Assembly (NCBI GenBank): GCA_963510375.1
Contig: CAUPES010000001.1
Coordinates: 1-64,000, forward strand
Length of the DNA stretch: 64,000 nucleotides
Direction: 5' to 3'
Source of the DNA: Fastidiosipila sp963510375
GTDB lineage: Bacteria; Bacillota; Clostridia; Saccharofermentanales; Fastidiosipilaceae
In this document: in pieces, positions 1 through 7,873 of the stretch
Layout: each line of letters opens with the position of its first letter
Numbering within the stretch: position 1 is the stretch's first letter
Made by a program: the position numbers and the translations under genes
Notes under the pieces: generated by a model
Database searches by the model: none
What the model saw: the letters and a program-made list of their open reading frames with translations, nothing else
Told to the model about the DNA's origin: nothing

Positions 1-60
1 CGATAAAGGATTATAGGTTACCTTTAACAACCTAAATACATTATATAAGGAAGTAGAAAA

Positions 61-384
61 ATGAAAAACAAAATCAAAAACTTAAAATTAAAACTTTTAG
101 TAAGTCTTATCACAGGAATGGCATTAACTCCAATACCAGCTGTTTTTGCAGAAACAGGTGTCTCTGGAGTTGATACTGGACTAAATAATCTTACTACTTT
201 TATCAGAGGAATAATAAGAGGTGTAGGTGTTATATTTTTGGTTTTAGGACTGTATAAGCTTGCTGCATCATTTAGAACACAAGATGCCAGAGAAAGACAA
301 GAAGGTATATGGTCAACAATTAGTGGAATAATAATTGTGTTCATACCAGAAATCGTCAATTTTATTGCACCAGGCTCTATATAA
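61..384 (+). CDS. Maff2/VirB2-like small membrane protein of a conjugation module
   Basis: A 107-residue protein with an N-terminal signal-like hydrophobic stretch (about residues 10-30, ending PAVFA) and two further hydrophobic segments (about 46-65 and 85-103) separated by a short charged loop rich in Arg and Glu. This size and layout match the pilin-like Maff2/VirB2-type proteins found directly upstream of VirB6-like genes in Tn1549-type elements. It would sit in the membrane and contribute to the mating channel. AAGGAAG at 47-53 is the ribosome binding site. It is the first gene of a tight run with the next three genes, so co-transcription is likely. The family assignment rests largely on context. 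Confidence 0.7.
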   Translation: MKNKIKNLKLKLLVSLITGMALTPIPAVFAETGVSGVDTGLNNLTTFIRGIIRGVGVIFLVLGLYKLAASFRTQDARERQEGIWSTISGIIIVFIPEIVNFIAPGSI

Positions 385-403
385 GAAAGCGAGGTGATTA
401 TAT

Positions 404-1255
404 ATGGCTAGCAGTGACGGATTGGGAATGCTAGGTCAAGGAGTTGATTGGTGGAATGAAGCAGTCTCTGAAATAGGAGATCTGCTTTTCCTAACTCCAG
501 AAAATTATATGGGCGGAGCGTTTTGGAGTATCTCAAACAATATATATATAGCTTTACAAGCTGTTGCGATCCCCTTAGTTGCAATATTTTTCTTGTGGGG
601 ATTTTTAAGTACAATTCAAAATACAGATGAAATTAGACGTCCTGAATTTATTGTAAAGCCTTTAGTAAGACTCATAATTGCTCAAGCGTTAGTTGTAAGC
701 GGAATTAATATCATACTTTGGATCTGGTCAATAGGACTACAAGTATTAAGCTCAATTAATTCAGGATTGGGTGGAAGTGGGCTTACTGCAGCTGGAAATG
801 CTTTCAAAGTATCTATACCAGAATCAATCGTGGAGGAGTATAAAAAGATTAATGGGATGTTTTCATTTATAGGAAACATAGGTACTCATTTAATAGTTTT
901 TGTTGTAAGTTTTATTTTACTAGCATGCAGTTGGCTAATTAAGTTAACTGTATATTCTAGATTTATGCGAATGTATATTTACATTTGTCTAGCACCTATC
1001 GCTATGGCAGGATTTGCCAGTAAAGATACTGAATTTATGACAAAAACATTCTTTAGAAATTTTATGAACCTAGCACTCCAAAACGCTGGTATTTACTTAG
1101 CAATAGTTATCTATAGTGCATTTATTGGAAATATCCAAGTAGCAGAAGGTACTTCTATTATGGGATATTCTCTTAACTTAGGTTTCCAATGTGTGATTTT
1201 AGTAGTGTTAATTCAGAGTATGGATGCCTTAATCAATAAGATCACAGGATTATAG
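404..1255 (+). CDS. VirB6/TrbL-like conjugation membrane protein
   Basis: A 283-residue polytopic membrane protein. Hydrophobic segments are visible near residues 45-70, 90-115, 155-180, 190-205 and 220-270. The soluble N-terminus is short, and no enzymatic motif is seen. Position between a Maff2-like protein and a PrgI protein is the conserved order of Tn1549/CTn-type Gram-positive conjugation modules, where this gene encodes the VirB6-like channel component. GAGGTG at 391-396 precedes the ATG. The gap to the next gene is 15 bp. The role in the DNA transfer channel is inferred from family and context. Confidence 0.75.
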   Translation: MASSDGLGMLGQGVDWWNEAVSEIGDLLFLTPENYMGGAFWSISNNIYIALQAVAIPLVAIFFLWGFLSTIQNTDEIRRPEFIVKPLVRLIIAQALVVSGINIILWIWSIGLQVLSSINSGLGGSGLTAAGNAFKVSIPESIVEEYKKINGMFSFIGNIGTHLIVFVVSFILLACSWLIKLTVYSRFMRMYIYICLAPIAMAGFASKDTEFMTKTFFRNFMNLALQNAGIYLAIVIYSAFIGNIQVAEGTSIMGYSLNLGFQCVILVVLIQSMDALINKITGL

Positions 1256-1270
1256 AAAGGAGATTAAATT

Positions 1271-2230
1271 ATGAGTTTGCAAATTTCTGTACCTAAAGAA
1301 ATTAAAGAATATAAGCAAGTTGTAGCATTCGGCTTAACTCTAAAACAATTATTATGGTGTGGAGCAGGTGTTTTAACAGGTGCTGGTGTTTTTTTTATTA
1401 TTAAAGATAAAGTTGCCTTAGATATAGTAGCCATTATTTGTATGATCTCTGCAATACCTTTTGCACTAATGGGATTTGTTAATTATAACGGAATGGATGC
1501 ATGGGAACTTTTTACATACTGGTTTAAAGTAATGTTTTTGATGAGACCCTTAAAATATGAAAGTACTAATATCTATAAGGATTTACTCTTAAGTGATTTC
1601 GATAATAATGTAGAAATGATCGATCTAAAAAATAAAGATGAAGAATCCACTCCATACCAGGAAGAAAATACAAAAACCTTACCACCTAAAAAACCAAAAA
1701 AGCCAAGCTTTCCTGGATTTCTTAAAAAATATAGATTTCCTATTTTAGCTTTTATTTTGCTATCAGTTTTGCTACTAACTATAGTAAGCATGATATCTAG
1801 AAAGCCTGAAACTGGTGAGAAAGTAGTTAAAGCATCCACTACAACAGTAGTAACCTCAACTACTAACCCCAAAAGAAAGGAAACAACTTCAACAAAAGAG
1901 ACAAGTAACCCCCCTGTAGGTGTTATTCCACTACCCAAAAATAGTAAGGGTAAAGCGACAACAACGATTATTGATAAAACGGAGAATACAGAGAAGTCTA
2001 ATCAAAGTGTAAAACCGACACCATCTCCAACCAAACCTACTACCCAAAAACCTACTACTACAAAAGTTACCGCTTATTATTCTAATCAACCAACGAGGAC
2101 AAACGCTCCAACAAGAGCAACAGCGAAACCAACCACAAAAGCAACCCCTGCTCCAACGGTAAAGCAAACTGAATCAGAAGATGGAGATGTATTTGATCCA
2201 ATTATAGAAACCTTACCACCGAAAAATTAA
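1271..2230 (+). CDS. PrgI-family conjugation protein with long Thr/Pro-rich extension
   Basis: The first 120 or so residues carry two adjacent hydrophobic segments (about 22-43 and 51-68) followed by FTYWFKVMFLMRP, which is typical of PrgI proteins of Gram-positive type IV secretion. PrgI proteins are usually about 120-150 residues, but this one is 319. After a Lys/Pro-rich linker there is a third membrane segment (about 160-176), then about 140 residues dominated by Thr, Pro, Lys and Ser with many TTT and PTxxPT motifs. That tail would lie on the opposite side of the membrane and looks like a cell-wall-spanning low-complexity stalk. RBS AAAGGAG at 1257-1263. It sits 14 bp before the VirB4 gene. 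Confidence 0.78.
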   Translation: MSLQISVPKEIKEYKQVVAFGLTLKQLLWCGAGVLTGAGVFFIIKDKVALDIVAIICMISAIPFALMGFVNYNGMDAWELFTYWFKVMFLMRPLKYESTNIYKDLLLSDFDNNVEMIDLKNKDEESTPYQEENTKTLPPKKPKKPSFPGFLKKYRFPILAFILLSVLLLTIVSMISRKPETGEKVVKASTTTVVTSTTNPKRKETTSTKETSNPPVGVIPLPKNSKGKATTTIIDKTENTEKSNQSVKPTPSPTKPTTQKPTTTKVTAYYSNQPTRTNAPTRATAKPTTKATPAPTVKQTESEDGDVFDPIIETLPPKN

Positions 2231-2244
2231 AAAGGAGATTAATA

Positions 2245-4548
2245 ATGTTTAACAAAAAAAATAAAAAGAAAAAAGAACCAAAATTTAAAGTGCCAAAAAC
2301 AGTACAAGATACTATTCCTGTTAAAGAGATTTATAAAGACGGTATATTTCTCCTGAAGAATGGCGAATTTAGTAAGACCTGGAGATTTTCAGATATAAAT
2401 TACTTAGTAAGTAATGATCAGGATAAGCTTAATATTATTTCAAATTATATGAATTTAATTAACTCATTAGAAGCAACAGGATTAGCTAAAGTAACAATTA
2501 ACAACAAAAAACTAAACCAGAAGCAGTTTTATGATGAAGTTCTGATTAAAACATCAGATGATGATCTGGATTTGTATAGAAAAGAATATAATCAAATGCT
2601 GACAGATAAAGTTAATTCTTCTAATGCTATTCAGCAAGAAAAATATATAACTCTAACTTGTAAAGCAAAAACATTGGAATTAGCAAGAAGCTACTTCAAT
2701 AGAAAAGACATAGAACTAAATTCCTACTTCAACCAGCTAGGAAGCAGTATTGAAGCTTTGGATAGTAACGAAAAAGTTAGGATATTACATGACTTTTACC
2801 GTACAGGCGAAGAAAGTTCATACTTTTTTGATTGGGAAGATACTTTGAAAAAAGGACATTCCTTTAAAGACTATGTTTTACCAGATAAAATGGAGTTCTT
2901 TAGCGACTATTTTAAATATGGTGATAGATATGGAAGAGTAGTATTTTTAAGAGATTATGCTAATTTCTTGTCTGATGAAATGATCAGCGAACTAACAGAA
3001 TTTAATAGAGATTTGATCTTAAATATAGATATCCAGCCTATTCCAACAGATGAAGCTATTCGTAAAGCTGAAAACACAATGCTCTCTGTTGAAGCTAATA
3101 TAACAGCATGGCAAGATAAACAGAACCAAACAGGTAATTTTTCAGCAGAACCACCATACCGCTTAAGAATGCAAAGAGAAGCTATGGAAAAAGTCCTTGA
3201 AGACCTAACAACAAGAGATCAAAAGATGATTATTGCTAACCTGACAATGATTATTTCAGCAAAGACAAAAGAAGCTTTAGATGAAGATACTGAAACTATA
3301 CTCTCAACAGCCTTAAAGAATGTCTGTCAAATGGGAGTTCTACATTACCAACAGTTAGAAGGTTTAACTTCAACCTTACCTTTTGGAGTAACTAACTTAA
3401 AGACCCAACGTACATTAAATACTGAATCAGTCGCTGGACTAATGCCTTTTAGAGTTCAAGAGATCTTGCAGCCTACAGGAGTATATTATGGTCAAAATGC
3501 AATATCGAAAAACTTGATTATTGCAGACAAATCCCAATTACAAAATGGTAATTGTTTTATTTTAGGTGTATCAGGCTCAGGAAAAAGTTTTAGTGCTAAA
3601 CAGGAAATAGTCCATCAAATTTTAGCTACTGATAGTGATGTAATAATTATCGATCCAGAGAGAGAATATTCTCCATTAGTCAAAGAACTTGGTGGAGAGG
3701 TCATTAAGATTTCTTCTAGTACTAAAAACTATATAAATGCAATGGATATTAATGATAACTATGCAGAAGATAGTGTTAGAGGAAAATCAGACTTTATTAT
3801 TAGTTTAATGGATATATTAGTAGGTAGTAGAGGTTTATCATCAGGAGACAAAAGTATAATTGATAGGTGTGTTCATTTTGTTTATCAAAAGTACAATTGG
3901 GAAAATTTAACACTAAAAGACCTATATGATGCTTTAATTTCTCAACCAGAAAAAGAAGCTAGAGATCTTGCATTGTCATTAGAACTATTTACTACAGGAA
4001 GTCTAGATATTTTTGCCAAGCAGACTAATGTGGATATTAATAACCGTTTTGTTTGCTTTGATATTTTAGACTTAGGTAGTAACTTACAGACAATAGGAAT
4101 GTTAGTTGTCCTGGATCAGATCTTAAATAGAATTACGAAGAACCGCCAGGAAAAGCGTAACACTTATATATTCATAGATGAAATTTATCTCTTATTTAAA
4201 AATGAGTATTGTGCAGAGTTTTTAGAGAAACTATGGAAACGTGTTAGAAAATATGGAGCATTTACTACAGGTATCACGCAAAACGTTGAAGACCTTTTAG
4301 AAAGCAATACAGCAAGAAAAATGTTATCTAACTCTGAATTTTTAACACTATTAAACCAAAGTCCTCTGGATGCAAAGAACTTAGCTGACCTATTGGAAAT
4401 TAGTGAAGAGCAATTAAGCTATATTACCAATGCTAAAACAGGAGCTGGATTAATGAAGATAGGTAAAAATTTAATTCCTTTTGAAAACACCTATCCAAAA
4501 AATAACTTGTATCAATTAATGACAACAAAACTAAGTGAAACAAAATAA
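2245..4548 (+). CDS. VirB4-family conjugation ATPase
   Basis: A 767-residue cytoplasmic or membrane-associated ATPase that powers the mating channel. The Walker A motif (GVSGSGKSF) is near residue 441 and the Walker B region (YIFIDEIYLLF) near residue 641. A conserved KTQRTLNTESVAGLMPF-type segment precedes the P-loop, as in TraE/VirB4 proteins of Tn1549-type elements. The length fits the family (about 750-800). RBS AAAGGAGA precedes the ATG. It follows the PrgI gene and precedes the M23 peptidase gene, the standard order. A strong hairpin with a T-rich tail begins right at the stop codon. Confidence 0.93.
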   Translation: MFNKKNKKKKEPKFKVPKTVQDTIPVKEIYKDGIFLLKNGEFSKTWRFSDINYLVSNDQDKLNIISNYMNLINSLEATGLAKVTINNKKLNQKQFYDEVLIKTSDDDLDLYRKEYNQMLTDKVNSSNAIQQEKYITLTCKAKTLELARSYFNRKDIELNSYFNQLGSSIEALDSNEKVRILHDFYRTGEESSYFFDWEDTLKKGHSFKDYVLPDKMEFFSDYFKYGDRYGRVVFLRDYANFLSDEMISELTEFNRDLILNIDIQPIPTDEAIRKAENTMLSVEANITAWQDKQNQTGNFSAEPPYRLRMQREAMEKVLEDLTTRDQKMIIANLTMIISAKTKEALDEDTETILSTALKNVCQMGVLHYQQLEGLTSTLPFGVTNLKTQRTLNTESVAGLMPFRVQEILQPTGVYYGQNAISKNLIIADKSQLQNGNCFILGVSGSGKSFSAKQEIVHQILATDSDVIIIDPEREYSPLVKELGGEVIKISSSTKNYINAMDINDNYAEDSVRGKSDFIISLMDILVGSRGLSSGDKSIIDRCVHFVYQKYNWENLTLKDLYDALISQPEKEARDLALSLELFTTGSLDIFAKQTNVDINNRFVCFDILDLGSNLQTIGMLVVLDQILNRITKNRQEKRNTYIFIDEIYLLFKNEYCAEFLEKLWKRVRKYGAFTTGITQNVEDLLESNTARKMLSNSEFLTLLNQSPLDAKNLADLLEISEEQLSYITNAKTGAGLMKIGKNLIPFENTYPKNNLYQLMTTKLSETK

Positions 4549-4576
4549 GGGGAGAAAACTCCCCTTATCTATTTTT
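4547..4576 (+). terminator. Hairpin after the VirB4 gene
   Basis: AAGGGGAG and CTCCCCTT form a perfect 8-bp stem around an AAAA loop, followed by ATCTATTTTT. It overlaps the VirB4 stop codon and lies 11 bp before the next ATG. It may lower expression of the downstream peptidase gene rather than end the operon fully. Confidence 0.7.
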
Positions 4577-4587
4577 GAGGGGAAGAG

Positions 4588-5967
4588 ATGTCAATAAAAT
4601 CAACTAAAGGATTTAATACTATAAATACTACTAATCGAACAAGTAATATAAAGAGCGGTAGTAGAAATAAGGTAAAGCTAAAAAGTAAAGAAAAGAACTT
4701 TAAAATAAAAAAGAAAAAAGTTTTAGCGAAAAATAATGCTATTAAAAATTCAAAATCTAAAAATAAATCTAATAAATTAAATCTGAAAAAACAGAATAAA
4801 AACTTGATAAAGAATAATGTAAGTAGAGCTAGAACATTAACAGTAAGAAAATTACAAAGAACTATACTAGATAATTTAAAAAAGTCTAATAACGCTGAAT
4901 CTAAAAGTATAGAAGCTAAAGGCTTAAATAACTCAATAAAAGCTACATATCGTACTACTCCAAAAGCTGCAAAAAGAGCAAAAACAGCAGGAAGAGCGAT
5001 AGCTAAAACTGCTTATAAAACAAAAGAGTTATCAGCACAAGGTAAACAAAAACTGGCTGACTTAGTAGGTAATATTAAATTAAAAAATTCAAAGCCGACA
5101 AATAATTTTAAAAATACAAAATCAAGTGCAAGTGTAGCAAAAGCTAATATCTCACTTAAACAAAATATTGATAAAAAAGCTTTAATTTTAAAGAAAGACA
5201 AGTTGCCACTACCTAAAAAGCAAAATATAAGTAGGAAGAAAAAATTAAAGTTAGTTAAGGATAAATTCTTAACCAAAAATAATAAAATAAGACTTAAAAA
5301 GATAATTAATTCTTTTGATTTTCTAACTAAAAACGCACTTGGTAAAATGATAAGGAGAATAACCAGCTCAATTGGCTTAATGTTTTCTCCAGTAATACTA
5401 ATATTCCTAGTTATATTTGTAGTTGTATCTGGCATTTTTGGTGGAAGCAACTCCCACAAAAGTTCCGAAATGGATCTAATAATTTCAAAATCAGGATTTG
5501 CAGTTCCTATAGAAAGACCATTAATAACAAGTAGGTTTGGTTGGCGACCGTATCCACTAGATCCTACAAAACAAGATTTTCACACAGGAATAGATTTTAG
5601 TGCTAACTTTGGCGACCCTGTTTTTGCTACTTTGGCTGGTAAGGTAAAAGATATTGGTGTGCCATTCCCAGACCAGGATTATGGCGGTTATGAAACAGGA
5701 GAAGCTAACTATATAATTATTGATCATGGCAATGGTATTGAATCTGCCTATTGGCATTTGAAGAGCGTATTGGTAAAACCAGGAGATGTGGTTGAACAAG
5801 GTGCTATTATTGGCACAGCAGGAAGTACAGGGTATTCTACAGGCTGCCATTTGCACTTTGAGATAAGAGACTATAATATTCCAGCACAACCAGGAGCGTG
5901 GGCTAACCAAGTAGATCCGTTTCCGCTCTTATTTGGAACAATTAAAGATCAGTTGGATAAAAGCTAA
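4588..5967 (+). CDS. Membrane-anchored M23 peptidase of the conjugation module
   Basis: A 459-residue protein with three parts. Residues 1-250 are extremely rich in Lys, Asn and Ser, a basic disordered cytoplasmic region. A transmembrane segment lies at about 266-287. The C-terminal part is an M23 endopeptidase (about 300-450) with the zinc ligands H332 and D336 in HTGIDFS, and HLH at 421-423. It should cleave peptidoglycan cross-links locally to let the transfer apparatus pass, as do the hydrolases encoded after virB4 in Tn1549-type elements. The ATG is preceded by GAGGGGAAGAG. The long Lys-rich head may bind nucleic acid or other components, but that is only inferred from charge. Confidence 0.88.
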   Translation: MSIKSTKGFNTINTTNRTSNIKSGSRNKVKLKSKEKNFKIKKKKVLAKNNAIKNSKSKNKSNKLNLKKQNKNLIKNNVSRARTLTVRKLQRTILDNLKKSNNAESKSIEAKGLNNSIKATYRTTPKAAKRAKTAGRAIAKTAYKTKELSAQGKQKLADLVGNIKLKNSKPTNNFKNTKSSASVAKANISLKQNIDKKALILKKDKLPLPKKQNISRKKKLKLVKDKFLTKNNKIRLKKIINSFDFLTKNALGKMIRRITSSIGLMFSPVILIFLVIFVVVSGIFGGSNSHKSSEMDLIISKSGFAVPIERPLITSRFGWRPYPLDPTKQDFHTGIDFSANFGDPVFATLAGKVKDIGVPFPDQDYGGYETGEANYIIIDHGNGIESAYWHLKSVLVKPGDVVEQGAIIGTAGSTGYSTGCHLHFEIRDYNIPAQPGAWANQVDPFPLLFGTIKDQLDKS

Positions 5968-6053
5968 TATTAGTAAAAAGAGTTTAAAACTATACTGATA
6001 AGATTTATAGAAATGAGATAAAATAAACAGCAGAAACCTAAAGGAGTAAAGAG

Positions 6054-6812
6054 ATGGAAAGATTGCACGATAAAATAACTCAAAGCTATATAGATGATGT
6101 ATTAGTTAGGCTAGCACACCATTCAAGTGCTTTAGAGGGCAACAAAATATCTCTCGCAGAAACAGCTACTATCATCTTAGACCAAACTCTACCTAACAAT
6201 TCTAAAATTACTAATAGAGAATATTTTGAAGTTTTAAACCATGAACAAGCGTTTAGGTTGCTACTAGATAATGTAAGCCAAGAAATTCCATTATCTATCT
6301 CTGTGATTAAAGATATACATGCTAAGCTTACAGATAGACTTCAATATGATAGCGGAGAATTTAAGAAGAGTAGTAACTATATAAGAGGTGCAGAATTTGA
6401 AACAGCTGCACCTCAAGACGTGCCTATCTTATTATCTCAATTGATTGAAAACTTAGAATATAAAATTAAAATATCAAAAGATAACGAAGATATTGTAAAG
6501 GCTATTTTAGAATTTCATATATCTTTTGAAAAAATACATCCATTCTCTGATGGCAACGGAAGAGTAGGAAGATTAATAATAAACTATAGCTTGCTAGAGA
6601 ATGATTTACCTTTTTTGGTAATAAAGAAAGAAGACAAAAGTGAATACAACTCAATTCTTCATGAAGGGCAAACTAAATTAATTCTTGAAAACCAGGACAT
6701 AGAAAGATTCTATGAATTTGCATCACCTCTTTTAGTGGAAGAACGTAAGAGATTAATATCATTTTATGAACAAGAACAGCAGTTAGTTCAGAACGAAGAA
6801 ATTGATAGATAA
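6054..6812 (+). CDS. Fic/DOC family protein, probable AMPylator
   Basis: A 252-residue protein with a complete Fic active-site motif HPFSDGNGRVGR at residues 162-173. Fic enzymes transfer AMP from ATP to Ser, Thr or Tyr of target proteins. An N-terminal SSALEG at residues 24-29 fits the inhibitory (S/T)xxxE(G/N) helix, so this looks like a class II, self-inhibited Fic. No antitoxin-like small gene is seen on either side, which agrees with inhibition in cis. RBS AAAGGAG at about 6041 precedes the ATG. The gene sits between the M23 peptidase and the recombinase, so it is probably cargo of the mobile element. Target unknown. Confidence 0.9.
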   Translation: MERLHDKITQSYIDDVLVRLAHHSSALEGNKISLAETATIILDQTLPNNSKITNREYFEVLNHEQAFRLLLDNVSQEIPLSISVIKDIHAKLTDRLQYDSGEFKKSSNYIRGAEFETAAPQDVPILLSQLIENLEYKIKISKDNEDIVKAILEFHISFEKIHPFSDGNGRVGRLIINYSLLENDLPFLVIKKEDKSEYNSILHEGQTKLILENQDIERFYEFASPLLVEERKRLISFYEQEQQLVQNEEIDR

Positions 6813-6844
6813 ACTTAATTCTCATAGATGTTTTAAAGTTACAG

Positions 6845-6875
6845 CAGAGAGCAGTAAAGTACTCTCTGTTTTTTT
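6845..6875 (+). terminator. Rho-independent terminator after fic
   Basis: CAGAGAG (6845-6851) pairs with CTCTCTG (6862-6868), with a 10-nt loop and a run of seven T. Confidence 0.88.
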
Positions 6876-6906
6876 ATGTGTAATAGTCAAAACATCTTTC
6901 TTGCTA

Positions 6907-6991
6907 TAGGTGTACAACAAGGGTGTACCCATATTGTACATTTGTTTTTTTGATAGATAAAGGCTTATAGATGTGCAATAAGGGTGTAAAA
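6907..6991. repeat. Two 24-bp imperfect direct repeats ahead of the recombinase gene
   Basis: Copy 1 at 6907-6930 and copy 2 at 6968-6991 share the pattern TAGRTGTRCAAYAAGGGTGTA, agreeing at 18 of the first 21 positions and starting 61 bp apart. Their place just upstream of a serine recombinase gene suggests subsites of its recombination (res-like) site or an operator for its own control. This is inference from position and repetition. Confidence 0.5.
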
Positions 6992-7030
6992 CTTAGATTT
7001 AATTTATTACAACTAAAAGGAGTTGAAATT

Positions 7031-7627
7031 ATGAAATTAGGATATGCAAGAGTTTCAACAACAGAACAAAATTTAGATAGGCAACTTAAAGCACTAGAAG
7101 ATTATGGAATAGACAAATTATTTACAGAGAAATGTAGTGGTAAAACTATTGAAAATAGAAATGTATTAAAAGAACTTTTAGATTACTCACGTTCTGATGA
7201 TGAAATAGTAATATTATCTTTAGATAGACTATCTAGGAATTATAATGATGTAAAAGAGATACTGTCTTTAATTCAACAAAAAGAAGTTAAGCTTACTGTT
7301 TTAGATGCACCATTTTTAAAATTTGATACAGGAAATGAAACGTTAGATAAAGCTATGTATGATATAGTTATTAGTCTATTAAGTTATATAGCAGACAATG
7401 AAAGAAAGCAAATACTAGAACGTCAAAAACAAGGAATAGAACTGGCAAAATTAAATAATGTATATAAAGGTAAGCCTTTAGAGTATTCTTCTAATTCAAA
7501 ATCTCCTGCAAAAAGAGCTATTTATAATTCTATTAAGCAGGATCTTGAAACTGAAACCACAATAACAGCTATAGCTAAAAAATATGGTGTTAGTAGATAT
7601 GTTGTTAGGAGAATTAGAGATGAATAA
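7031..7627 (+). CDS. Small serine recombinase (resolvase/invertase type)
   Basis: A 198-residue protein of resolvase size. The N-terminus MKLGYARVSTTEQNLDRQ carries the catalytic Ser9. The catalytic core includes the SLDRLSRN segment, and the C-terminus (about 175-197) is a helix-turn-helix (ITAIAKKYGVSRYVVRRI). An upstream in-frame ATG at 6971 would add 20 atypical residues. The ATG at 7031 is preferred because it has an AAAGGAGTT ribosome binding site and gives the canonical family start. Resolvases of this type resolve cointegrates or invert segments rather than integrate large elements, so another integrase may lie outside the window. It is the last gene of the mobile element. Confidence 0.92.
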   Translation: MKLGYARVSTTEQNLDRQLKALEDYGIDKLFTEKCSGKTIENRNVLKELLDYSRSDDEIVILSLDRLSRNYNDVKEILSLIQQKEVKLTVLDAPFLKFDTGNETLDKAMYDIVISLLSYIADNERKQILERQKQGIELAKLNNVYKGKPLEYSSNSKSPAKRAIYNSIKQDLETETTITAIAKKYGVSRYVVRRIRDE

Positions 7628-7631
7628 AATA

Positions 7632-7656
7632 TGACTTACCCAAGAACTTACCCATG
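7632..7656 (+). repeat. Tandem ACTTACCCA repeat near the element end
   Basis: ACTTACCCA occurs twice, separated by AGA, immediately after the recombinase gene. Short repeats near the termini of integrative elements are often recombinase or excisionase binding sites. The role here is inference. Confidence 0.35.
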
Positions 7657-7707
7657 ATGAATGCAGAATGTAGCAGGTATAAGGGTTAGCAGGATTATTA
7701 CCTGACC

Positions 7708-7723
7708 CCCGCCATCGGCACCA
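7708..7723 (+). other. Possible tRNA 3'-end fragment (attachment-site remnant)
   Basis: The 16 bases CCCGCCATCGGCACCA read as a T-arm 3' strand, a 7-nt acceptor strand (CATCGGC), a discriminator A and CCA. Acceptors that pair GCCG at the 5' end are typical of tRNA-Leu. No complete tRNA precedes it: the sequence upstream does not form a T-loop. It is therefore best read as the att repeat left when the conjugative element inserted at the 3' end of a tRNA gene, with the intact tRNA beyond the left edge of the window. The terminator just downstream supports this reading. Confidence 0.45.
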
Positions 7724-7727
7724 GAAC

Positions 7728-7760
7728 AAAGCTAGCATCCATCGAGGTTTGCTAGCTTTT
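7728..7760 (+). terminator. Rho-independent terminator at the element boundary
   Basis: AAAGCTAGCA (7728-7737) and TGCTAGCTTT (7750-7759) form a perfect 10-bp stem ending in a T-run. It begins five bases after the CCA of the tRNA-like fragment and probably served that tRNA before insertion. Confidence 0.88.
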
Positions 7761-7873
7761 ATTGTTTTTAAGCTTATGTTCTTTTTGAAATTAAAATAAT
7801 AATTATAGGATTAAAAGTTTATTATGCTTAAAATAGGCAAGCATAACATCAGAAAATTTAAATAAGAGGGAAA

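Noticed and set aside
5013..5459. 148-codon minus-strand frame in the M23 peptidase gene
   Set aside because: It is the reverse of Lys-rich codons (giving Phe/Leu), with no RBS.
7496..7738. 80-codon minus-strand frame across the end of the recombinase gene
   Set aside because: It is Ser/Tyr/Cys-rich, has no RBS or family match and is antisense to a well-supported gene and a terminator.
7660..7760. tmRNA or complete tRNA ending in CATCGGCACCA
   Set aside because: No T-loop or tRNA body precedes it, and a tmRNA acceptor would need the G-U pair near the end, which this acceptor lacks.
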